Below are positions 1 to 5,784 of a stretch of 8,609 nucleotides of DNA, in pieces (the first letter of the stretch is position 1; each line of letters starts with the position of its first letter). The translations under genes and the position numbers were made by a program. The stretch is from Flavobacterium sp. (GTDB taxonomy: Bacteria > Bacteroidota > Bacteroidia > Flavobacteriales > Flavobacteriaceae): assembly GCA_004296145.1 (NCBI GenBank), contig SEBM01000139.1, positions 1 through 8,609 on the forward strand, given 5' to 3'. A model generated the notes under the pieces. The model saw only the letters and a list, made by a program, of their open reading frames with translations. It was not told the origin of the DNA and searched no databases.

Positions 1-30
1 ATTAAAAATAACAACTAAAATAATGAATAG

Positions 31-975
31 ATGTCAATAATAGTAGGTGTAGATATTGGTGGAAGTCATATAAGCAGTGCAGCAATAAACAGCGATAATT
101 ATACAATAATTGAGGGAACTTATTTTTGTGGCCCGGTGAATAGTAAAGCTTCCAAAGAAGTTATTTTAGAAAAATGGGCAGAGATAATTAACAATACAAT
201 TGATGTTGTTCAGAAAGCTTCCGGATTCAGAATGAATGAAAATATCGGAATCGCGTTCTCTATGCCCGGCCCTTTCCAGTATCAAACGGGAATCGCTATG
301 TTTGAAGGAAATGATAAATATGAATCTTTATATAATGTTTCTGTTTCTGATGAACTTGGAAAATATTTAAATACCGAAAATGTAAGTTTTAGATTCCTGA
401 ATGACGCAAGTTGTTTTGGCGTTGGAGGCGCTTTGAAACAAGAACAAAAACTTGAGAACGACAGAGTTGTTGCCATCACATTGGGAACAGGTTTTGGAGC
501 TGCGTTTTTAGATAATAAACTTCCTGTTACGCAAGGAGATAATGTACCGCACAACGGCTGTTTGTGGGATAAGAAATTTAATAACGATATTGCAGATAAT
601 TGTTTTTCAACAAGATGGTTTTTAAACGAATATGAAAAAAGTACCGGTGAGAAACTGACCGACGGAGTGAAGGAAATTGCCAGTATTGAAAATTATTCAA
701 CAGCAAAAATTTTCAAGGGTTTTGCTGCCAATCTAGCAGATTTTTTAGCGCCTTATATTGTTGATTTTAATGCTGATTTGTTGGTTATTGGAGGAAATAT
801 TGCAAAATCGCATCGTTTGTTTTTAGCTGATCTTGAAGAAAATTTCAAAAAGAAAAATATCCAGTTAACGATAAGTATTGTTGATAATACTGAAGAAACC
901 AGTATAGTAGGTTCAAGTTATCTTTTTAATGAATCATTTTGGGAAAAGATAAAAGAAGAGCTTCCGTATTTTTAA
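31..975 (+). CDS. ROK-family sugar kinase homologue, divergent (zinc motif absent)
   Basis: A 314-residue cytoplasmic protein of usual ROK length. Seen: the N-terminal phosphate loop DIGGSH (residues 8-13), a MPGP turn (78-81), LNDA (123-126) with D125 in the place of the ROK catalytic base, the second phosphate motif LGTGFG (151-156), and the adenosine-side motif VIGGNI (252-257). The family phosphorylates hexoses such as glucose, fructose, mannose or N-acetylhexosamines with ATP; some members are regulators, but no N-terminal helix-turn-helix is present here. The usual CxCGxxGC zinc cluster and the ExGH sugar-binding motif are not found. The matching stretch (about 169-196) has only H174, C177 and C191. 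The start at 31 places the DIGG motif at the normal distance from the N terminus; the ATG at 23 is out of frame and stops at once. The left window edge hides any upstream operon partner. A kinase for the sugar released by the neighbouring PUL is an inference; substrate unknown. Confidence 0.85.
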   Translation: MSIIVGVDIGGSHISSAAINSDNYTIIEGTYFCGPVNSKASKEVILEKWAEIINNTIDVVQKASGFRMNENIGIAFSMPGPFQYQTGIAMFEGNDKYESLYNVSVSDELGKYLNTENVSFRFLNDASCFGVGGALKQEQKLENDRVVAITLGTGFGAAFLDNKLPVTQGDNVPHNGCLWDKKFNNDIADNCFSTRWFLNEYEKSTGEKLTDGVKEIASIENYSTAKIFKGFAANLADFLAPYIVDFNADLLVIGGNIAKSHRLFLADLEENFKKKNIQLTISIVDNTEETSIVGSSYLFNESFWEKIKEELPYF

Positions 976-1043
976 TTTATTAATGATAAATTCTGAAGCG
1001 AATTAGAGAATTTTAAAGAAGCCGGTTTTGAAGATTTCTTTTG

Positions 1044-1053
1044 TAAACGTTTA
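1044..1053. promoter_or_regulatory. Candidate LacI-family operator upstream of the regulator gene
   Basis: TAAACGTTTA is a perfect 10-bp palindrome centred on CpG. With flanks (TTGTAAAC/GTTTAAAA) the symmetry reaches 7 of 8 positions per half. Its AAACGTTT core is identical to that of the 18-bp palindrome at 2461-2478. It lies about 50 bases upstream of the best -7 element for the LacI gene, so it could serve autoregulation or DNA looping. Binding is inferred from symmetry and shared core only. Confidence 0.45.
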
Positions 1054-1100
1054 AAACACACTAATTTGAATTCCAAAATTTAGAAACAACAAAACTTTAC

Positions 1101-1108
1101 TATATTTG
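1101..1108 (+). promoter_or_regulatory. Candidate Bacteroidota -7 promoter element for the LacI-type gene
   Basis: TATATTTG matches the Bacteroidota consensus TAnnTTTG exactly and lies 39 bases before the ATG at 1148. No convincing TTG is found at the -33 spacing; only a TTTAG stretch occurs near 1079-1083. This would give the regulator its own promoter, separate from the upstream kinase gene. Confidence 0.45.
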
Positions 1109-1147
1109 AACAAAAATTGTAGGTTTTAAAGTATAAATAATTCTCAA

Positions 1148-2173
1148 ATGAAAAAAAAACCTGTTTCTATTAGGAATATCGCAGAAGAACTAAAAATATC
1201 GGTTACGACTGTTTCTTTTGTTTTGAATGGTAAAGCAAAAGAAAAACACATTTCTAAAGAACTTACGAAGAAGGTTTTAGATTATGCAAAATTAATTAAT
1301 TACAGGCCAAATCAAATTGCACAAAGCCTTAGAACGGGAAAGTCAAAAATCCTTGTTTTTATGGTTGAAGATATTTCTAATAATTTCTTCTCAAAACTGG
1401 CCCGTATTTTTGAAGACATCGCTTACGAAAAAGGCTATAAAGTTATTTTTTGCAGTAACGAAAATGACGACGAAAAATCAAACGAATTAATCAATTTATT
1501 CAAATACCGCCAGGTTGACGGTTTTATTATTGTACCGTCTCCGGGAATAAAAGGAACTATAGAAGAGTTGATCCAGGATCATATTCCTGTTGTGCTTCTT
1601 GATAGATTTTTTGAAGAACTGGATTGTAACACGGTTGTCATAGATAATGTGCAGGCGTCTTTTGATGCGACAAAACATTTGATACAAAATAAATTTACCA
1701 ATATAGGTTTTATCACCACTGCTTCAGATCAGAGCCAGATGAAAGGACGACTTTCCGGATATGAAAAAGCAGTTACAGAAATGGGTTTAAAACCCAATAC
1801 ACTTCAGATTCCATTTAATGAAATTATAAAAGGAAAAGGGAAGGAATATGTTTATAAATTCCTAAAAGAAAATCCAAATCTGGATGCGGTATTTTTTGCT
1901 ACTAACTATCTTGCTCAAAGTGGTTTAGAAGTTTTTAAAGAACACAATCCAAAACTGGTCAAAGATTTAGGAATTATTGCTTTTGATGATAATGACATGT
2001 TCAAAATATACGATCCGTCTATTACATCTGTTTCGCAGCCTTTGGAAGAAATAAGCACAAAATTGATGGATTTGATGTTGCCGCTTTTAAAAAAGAAAGA
2101 AGGCAGTGAAATTAATCAAAAAATCATGTTAAAAACAGAGTTGATTATTCGTGAATCATCATTACTAAAATAG
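1148..2173 (+). CDS. LacI/GalR-family transcriptional regulator
   Basis: A 341-residue protein of standard LacI-family length. Residues 7-66 form the DNA-binding headpiece: helix-turn-helix with recognition helix around SVTTVSFVLNG (18-28), then the hinge PNQIAQSLRTG (54-64), whose L61 is where PurR and LacI carry the Leu that wedges into the central CpG of the operator. The rest is a periplasmic-binding-protein-like effector domain with typical sugar-pocket positions: D152-R153 in LLDR, R201 in GRLSGY, and D280-D281 in AFDD. It probably senses a mono- or oligosaccharide and represses the susC operon downstream, since a CpG-centred palindrome sits in that promoter. The ATG at 1148 gives a normal seven-residue lead into the headpiece; a run of nine A follows it immediately. 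No Shine-Dalgarno is seen, usual in this phylum. The gene ends before a strong terminator, so it is transcriptionally separate from susC. Effector and regulon are unknown; activation rather than repression is possible. Confidence 0.93.
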   Translation: MKKKPVSIRNIAEELKISVTTVSFVLNGKAKEKHISKELTKKVLDYAKLINYRPNQIAQSLRTGKSKILVFMVEDISNNFFSKLARIFEDIAYEKGYKVIFCSNENDDEKSNELINLFKYRQVDGFIIVPSPGIKGTIEELIQDHIPVVLLDRFFEELDCNTVVIDNVQASFDATKHLIQNKFTNIGFITTASDQSQMKGRLSGYEKAVTEMGLKPNTLQIPFNEIIKGKGKEYVYKFLKENPNLDAVFFATNYLAQSGLEVFKEHNPKLVKDLGIIAFDDNDMFKIYDPSITSVSQPLEEISTKLMDLMLPLLKKKEGSEINQKIMLKTELIIRESSLLK

Positions 2174-2225
2174 CTTGAATTACGAATTTTTATAGTTCAT
2201 ATTTAACTTCTAATAAATCCATAAT

Positions 2226-2268
2226 AATCTGAGTATCGACGCTTTAATCGATTCTCAGATTTTTTTTT
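2226..2268 (+). terminator. Rho-independent terminator after the LacI-type gene
   Basis: AATCTGAG (2226-2233) pairs with CTCAGATT (2254-2261). After one mismatch an inner stem ATCGA (2235-2239)/TCGAT (2248-2252) continues, leaving an 8-nt loop. Eight T follow from 2261. It sits 52 bases after the stop at 2173 and insulates the susC operon from readthrough. Confidence 0.88.
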
Positions 2269-2438
2269 ATCTTTTTACTTAAACTTCTTACAAGCTTCGT
2301 ACAAAACTTCAAATTAACGTTTTTTTTAGTTAATTTTTTTAACAGTATATACAACGTTTTCGTTCTGATTCGTTGCGTTATCTTCAAAATATTAAGACAA
2401 ATAAATGCATAATTTACAAAATTAACATTAAAATTATA
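2269..2438. other. AT-rich intergenic stretch with weak operator-like sites, no gene
   Basis: No credible reading frame is present. Two structures stand out. First, an inverted repeat AAATTAAC (2311-2318)/GTTAATTT (2329-2336) with a T-rich 10-nt spacer. Second, ACAACGTTTTCGTT (2351-2364), whose centre 2355-2356 matches the 18-bp palindrome at 2461 at 12 of 18 positions, mostly in the right half. It is the first of four CGTT tetramers between 2355 and 2379. The second structure may be an auxiliary operator about 114 bp upstream of the main one; the first has no assigned role. Confidence 0.35.
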
Positions 2439-2467
2439 TTTAGTAAAATAAATTTTTTTTTACTAAA
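2439..2467. repeat. Inverted repeat sharing an arm with the susC operator (third half-site)
   Basis: TTTAGTAAAA (2439-2448) is the exact reverse complement of TTTTACTAAA (2458-2467). The right arm is also the left arm of the 18-bp palindrome at 2461-2478, so the arm sequence TTTAGTA/TACTAAA occurs three times in 40 bp, in alternating orientation. The centre of this outer repeat (2453) lacks the CpG, so it is unlikely to be a full LacI-type operator by itself. Confidence 0.6.
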
Positions 2468-2478
2468 ACGTTTTAGTA
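2461..2478. promoter_or_regulatory. 18-bp perfect palindromic operator in the susC promoter
   Basis: TACTAAAACGTTTTAGTA reads identically on both strands over all 18 positions and has a central CpG flanked by A and T runs, the classic form of LacI/PurR/CcpA-family operators. It fills the space where RNA polymerase would contact DNA upstream of the -7 element at 2477-2484 and overlaps that element by two bases, so a bound dimer should block initiation at the susC operon. The LacI-family gene ending about 290 bases upstream is the obvious partner. The symmetry is seen directly; the protein-site pairing is inferred. Confidence 0.8.
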
Positions 2479-2484
2479 TGTTTG
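2477..2484 (+). promoter_or_regulatory. Bacteroidota -7 promoter element of the susC-susD operon
   Basis: TATGTTTG matches TAnnTTTG exactly. The -33 region falls in a run of nine T (2453-2461) with no true TTG, suggesting a weak or assisted promoter. The predicted transcript starts near 2488-2491, leaving an untranslated leader of about 175 nt before the susC ATG at 2665. Confidence 0.65.
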
Positions 2485-2517
2485 CTTTGAATTAATCATT
2501 GAATGGTTTTGCATAAA

Positions 2518-2547
2518 AGGTTTAGGGTAATACAGGACCCTGAATCT
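2518..2547 (+). ncRNA. Hairpin in the untranslated leader of susC
   Basis: The arms 2518-2528 (AGGTTTAGGGT) and 2537-2547 (ACCCTGAATCT) form 11 continuous base pairs with two G-U wobbles around the 8-nt loop AATACAGG. No T tract follows directly, so it is not an ordinary terminator. The loop's CAGG (2533-2536) could also pair with CCTG at 2559-2562, giving a small pseudoknot or an alternative fold. It is G/C-rich compared with the surrounding AT-rich leader. Its role (mRNA stability, translational control or small-RNA target) is unknown. Confidence 0.5.
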
Positions 2548-2602
2548 GACATAAAAAACCTGACTTCTTAATCTAAAATTCAATTACTGTTTTGTGAGCT
2601 TA

Positions 2603-2628
2603 AAAAACATGTTTTTGAAATTTTTCAA
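2603..2628. repeat. Two adjacent short palindromes before susC
   Basis: AAAAACATGTTTTT (2603-2616) is a perfect 14-bp palindrome. TTGAAA (2615-2620) and TTTCAA (2623-2628) form a second dyad that overlaps it by two bases. Both are made mostly of A and T runs, so chance is a fair explanation. The absence of a loop makes RNA hairpins poor; DNA binding is the only obvious role, unproven. Confidence 0.25.
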
Positions 2629-2644
2629 TGGTTGATTTAATAAT

Positions 2645-2652
2645 AACTAACC
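2645..2652 (+). promoter_or_regulatory. AACTAACC leader motif before the susC start
   Basis: AACTAACC occurs 12 bases before the susC ATG, and the same octamer occurs 14 bases before the SusE-like gene at 7415-7422. It is not complementary to the 16S rRNA anti-Shine-Dalgarno tail, so if it helps translation it works otherwise, perhaps as an unstructured A-rich entry site. Confidence 0.35.
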
Positions 2653-2664
2653 AAAATAAATTTT

Positions 2665-5600
2665 ATGAAACAATCAAATTGCAGAAGGAAAAGAATACTT
2701 CTTATGCGCTTCTTCCTTACAGGTATTCTCTTTTTGGGCGGATGCATTTATGCAGATGCCCAAAGTCAAAAAATTCAGGTCACGGGAGTTATTACTTCAG
2801 CATCAGATAATTTATCACTGCCAGGTGTATCTGTTATTGATGTAAGTGAGCCAAAAAATGGAGTTAATGCAGATTTTGACGGTCGTTATTCGATAAGTTT
2901 AAAAAACGGCAGCGCTACTTTAAGATTTACGATGATCGGTTACAAGCCAGTAGAAGTAAAAGTTAATAACAGAAGTACCGTCAATGTATCTATGGATCTG
3001 GACGTTTCCACTTTAGATGAAGTTGTGGTAGTTGGTTACGGAACTCAAAAGAAAAGAAAAGTAACCGGAGCTATTGATCAGGTGACTAACGAAGCTTTTA
3101 AAGGAAGACCAAATGTAAACGCAACGCTTGCTTTGCAGGGTAAAGCACCGAGTTTAATTATTCAGCAAACTAACTCGGAGCCGGGTGCGGGTATTAATCT
3201 TAATATTCGTGGTGTCAGTACTTTAGGAAATAATAGTCCGTTGATTGTTATAGATGGTATAGTTGGTGGAGATATTAATTCGCTAAATCCTGCAGATATA
3301 GAAAGTGTATCTGTATTAAAAGATGCGGGTAGTTCTGCCATTTACGGATCAAGAGCAAGTAATGGTGTAGTTCTTATTACAACTAAAAAAGGAAGTAAGA
3401 ATAAACCAATGTCTATTCAATACAGCAGTCTTACGGGTTTTAATACGCCAAAATTCTTCACTGAGCCAGTTCATGGTTATGAAAATGCCATGCTAAGAAA
3501 TGAAGCTGCATTTAATTCTGCTCAGACATCACCCGTTTTTACAGCAGCACAAATTGCAGACTTAAAAGCAAAAGGTGATACGGAATGGTTTGCGAAAGAA
3601 ATTGTAAAACCTGCTGCTCAGTTAAATCAAAATATTTCAATTTCCGGAGGTACTGATAATTCTACGTATTTAGTTTCTTTAGGATATGTCAATCAGGGAA
3701 GCACTTTTGTTGGACCGACGAAAGGTATGGAACGTTATAACTTCAGAATGAACCTTACTAATGAATATGGTAAGTTTAAGTTAACGTCAACTATGGCTTA
3801 TTCAAAACAAATAATGAACGACCACTCATCAAACACAAGTACATTGATGGTGGATGCATTTAGGGTTCCATTATATTATAAGCAGAAAGATGAAAATGGA
3901 AATTATCTGACAAATGATGTATTACAACAATTTAATTCCTTAGGTATATTAGAGGAGGGTGGTTTTAGAAAATACGATAATGATGATCTTTTTGGAGCTT
4001 TAAATGCTGAATTTAAGATAACAAATTCTTTAAAAGTTAAAGGAGTTTTCGGAGGACGTTTATGGAATGGAAGTATGTTTGGAAGAGTTAAAGAAGTTCA
4101 TTTTTCACCAGGTGGAGTTTATGGTGCTGACCGAAATACCAGAGATGAAACCAACAAAAGTCTTGACTTGAATACACAATTTATGGTAGAATATAATAAG
4201 TTATTTGGTAACCATAATGTTGGTGCATTAATTGGTGTTTCAAATGAAAATCACTCTGAAAGACGAGTTGCTATACATAAAAGACTTACGGATCCGGATT
4301 TGGGTATACCAGGGACAGGAACAGTTATTGAACCGGGGTCTTATAACTCAAACGGAACAGATTTTAATGGGAATACTGCTTCTCCTAAAAACAGTCTTAA
4401 CTCTTTGTTTGGTCGTGCATCTTACGATTTCAAAGAGAAATATTTTGCAGAAGTTAGTTTCAGATATGATGGTTCTTCAAAATTCAGAGATGAAATTCGT
4501 TGGGGATTCTTCCCGTCTGCTACTTTAGGATATGCTTTAACAAAAGAAAGCTTTATGGATAGCTACAGCAATAATGTTGGTAACATTAAAATTAGATCTT
4601 CATATGGACTTGTTGGAAATCAAAATGTAAACAATTATCAATATCAGACGACATACTTTGCTATGCAAAATACTTACGGATTTGGAAACGAAATTGTAAG
4701 TGGTACAGGGTTTAAATTTGCAAATGCTGATCTTCAGTGGGAAAAAGCTGCTACTTTTAATGCTGGACTTGATGCAGATTTCTTTAAAGGAGCTTTGTCG
4801 GTATCATTTGATTTCTTTGATAAAGTAACATCAGACATTCTTGTTCCGCCTCAGGTACCTGGCGTTTTTGGAACAACCCTTCCTGATTTTAATTCTGCAA
4901 AAGTAGGCAACAGAGGATGGGAAATTAGTGCAACATATAGACACAAAGGGAAAGCAGTAAATCAAAGTTTAACTTTAAACATTGGCGACTCTAAAAATAA
5001 AGTTCTTGACTATAACAACGGACAGGAGAAATTAACAACTATAGAAGAGCTTCAGGTTATTCTTCGCGAAGGACTTCCTTTTAATTCTTATGTTGGTTTA
5101 AAAAGAGATGGAATTTTCCAAAGCATTGAAGAAATTCAGGGGGCAGCTGTTCCTTCAGGAATTACCGTAGTGCCAGGGGACAACCGTTATGTTGACCTTA
5201 ATAAAGATGGAAAAATTGATGACAAGGATAAATTTATCTTTGGAAACCCTTTTCCAAGATATACTTTTGGAGTAACCTACAATATTGATTATAAGAATTT
5301 TGACTTAAGCTTGTTTATACAAGGAGTAGGAAAAAGAACAATGATGATCAGGGGAGAACTTGTTGAGCCTTTTCACTACAACTATGGTATGACAATGTAC
5401 ACACATCAGTTAGATTACTGGACTCCTCAAAATCCGGATGCAAGATATCCTAGACTGGCAAACAATGGTACACAATCAAATTCAAACAACTTCAGAAATG
5501 GTTCTGATATGTATTTGTATGACGGTGCTTATGCAAGACTTAAAAATGTTCAGATTGGATATACATTATCAAAAGATGTAGCTGAAAGTATAGGTATGAG

Positions 5601-5772
5601 TAATTTCCGTGTATATGTTTCCGGACAAAATTTACTGACGCTATCCAAAGTTAAATTTGTTGATCCCGAACTTTCTGAGTTCAACAATAGCATGTCGACT
5701 ACAGGTGCTAACAGCGGAAGAGCTTTTCCAACGCAGGTGTATTACGGAATGGGTATTGATATCAGCTTCTAA
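2665..5772 (+). CDS. susC: SusC/RagA-family TonB-linked outer-membrane glycan transporter
   Basis: A 1035-residue protein of typical SusC length, predicted to import oligosaccharides through the outer membrane using TonB energy and paired with the SusD lid encoded next. Domains in order: basic n-region and hydrophobic core (about 1-32, probable signal peptidase I site after ADA, residue 32); a carboxypeptidase-regulatory-like beta-sandwich (about 38-112); a TonB-box-like LDEVVVVGYG (117-126); the plug domain with SusC hallmarks IRGVSTLG (181-188) and LKDAGSSAIYGSRASNG (218-234); then the long beta-barrel. The barrel includes an acidic DLNKDGKIDDKD motif (844-855) common in the family and ends in a C-terminal Phe, as outer-membrane barrels do. 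There is no extra N-terminal STN signalling domain, so ECF-sigma transduction through this protein is unlikely, consistent with control by the upstream LacI-type operator. The start at 2665 gives a good basic signal n-region; Met14 (2704) is a weaker alternative. The gene is 12 bases from susD. The transported glycan is unknown. Confidence 0.96.
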   Translation: MKQSNCRRKRILLMRFFLTGILFLGGCIYADAQSQKIQVTGVITSASDNLSLPGVSVIDVSEPKNGVNADFDGRYSISLKNGSATLRFTMIGYKPVEVKVNNRSTVNVSMDLDVSTLDEVVVVGYGTQKKRKVTGAIDQVTNEAFKGRPNVNATLALQGKAPSLIIQQTNSEPGAGINLNIRGVSTLGNNSPLIVIDGIVGGDINSLNPADIESVSVLKDAGSSAIYGSRASNGVVLITTKKGSKNKPMSIQYSSLTGFNTPKFFTEPVHGYENAMLRNEAAFNSAQTSPVFTAAQIADLKAKGDTEWFAKEIVKPAAQLNQNISISGGTDNSTYLVSLGYVNQGSTFVGPTKGMERYNFRMNLTNEYGKFKLTSTMAYSKQIMNDHSSNTSTLMVDAFRVPLYYKQKDENGNYLTNDVLQQFNSLGILEEGGFRKYDNDDLFGALNAEFKITNSLKVKGVFGGRLWNGSMFGRVKEVHFSPGGVYGADRNTRDETNKSLDLNTQFMVEYNKLFGNHNVGALIGVSNENHSERRVAIHKRLTDPDLGIPGTGTVIEPGSYNSNGTDFNGNTASPKNSLNSLFGRASYDFKEKYFAEVSFRYDGSSKFRDEIRWGFFPSATLGYALTKESFMDSYSNNVGNIKIRSSYGLVGNQNVNNYQYQTTYFAMQNTYGFGNEIVSGTGFKFANADLQWEKAATFNAGLDADFFKGALSVSFDFFDKVTSDILVPPQVPGVFGTTLPDFNSAKVGNRGWEISATYRHKGKAVNQSLTLNIGDSKNKVLDYNNGQEKLTTIEELQVILREGLPFNSYVGLKRDGIFQSIEEIQGAAVPSGITVVPGDNRYVDLNKDGKIDDKDKFIFGNPFPRYTFGVTYNIDYKNFDLSLFIQGVGKRTMMIRGELVEPFHYNYGMTMYTHQLDYWTPQNPDARYPRLANNGTQSNSNNFRNGSDMYLYDGAYARLKNVQIGYTLSKDVAESIGMSNFRVYVSGQNLLTLSKVKFVDPELSEFNNSMSTTGANSGRAFPTQVYYGMGIDISF

Positions 5773-5784
5773 AAAAAAATCAAA

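Noticed and set aside
1..30. End of an upstream gene or promoter of the kinase gene
   Set aside because: Only 30 A/T-rich bases are available, with no stop-codon context or consensus element that can be assigned.
282..554. Minus-strand open frame opposite the kinase gene
   Set aside because: It lies wholly inside a well-supported ROK gene, has no recognisable domain and no promoter, so it is a shadow frame.
988..1013. Possible terminator after the kinase gene (AAATTCT/AGAATTT)
   Set aside because: The stem is seven mostly A-T pairs with a 12-nt loop and no following T run; too weak to call.
2417..2424. Minus-strand promoter match (TAATTTTG on the reverse strand) that could give an antisense RNA
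   Set aside because: The 8-bp match is expected by chance in such AT-rich DNA, there is no -33 partner at the right spacing, and it points away from the susC leader.
2665..2763. Lipobox-like LGGC at residues 24-27 of SusC
   Set aside because: SusC proteins are integral barrels exported by signal peptidase I, and a good ADA cleavage site follows at 30-32; the Cys lies within the hydrophobic core and is probably incidental.
2628..2810. 60-codon open frame starting upstream of susC
   Set aside because: It overlaps the susC start and signal peptide in another frame and shows no protein features; the susC frame is clearly the real one.
3731..3738. AACGTT core inside susC as a further operator
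   Set aside because: Only six bases are symmetric, the flanks do not match the operator arms, and the site lies deep in coding sequence.
4232..4528. Alternative frame inside susC
   Set aside because: Shadow of the barrel-coding region with no independent start signal or domain. The similar frame at 6707-6964 inside susD is dismissed for the same reason.
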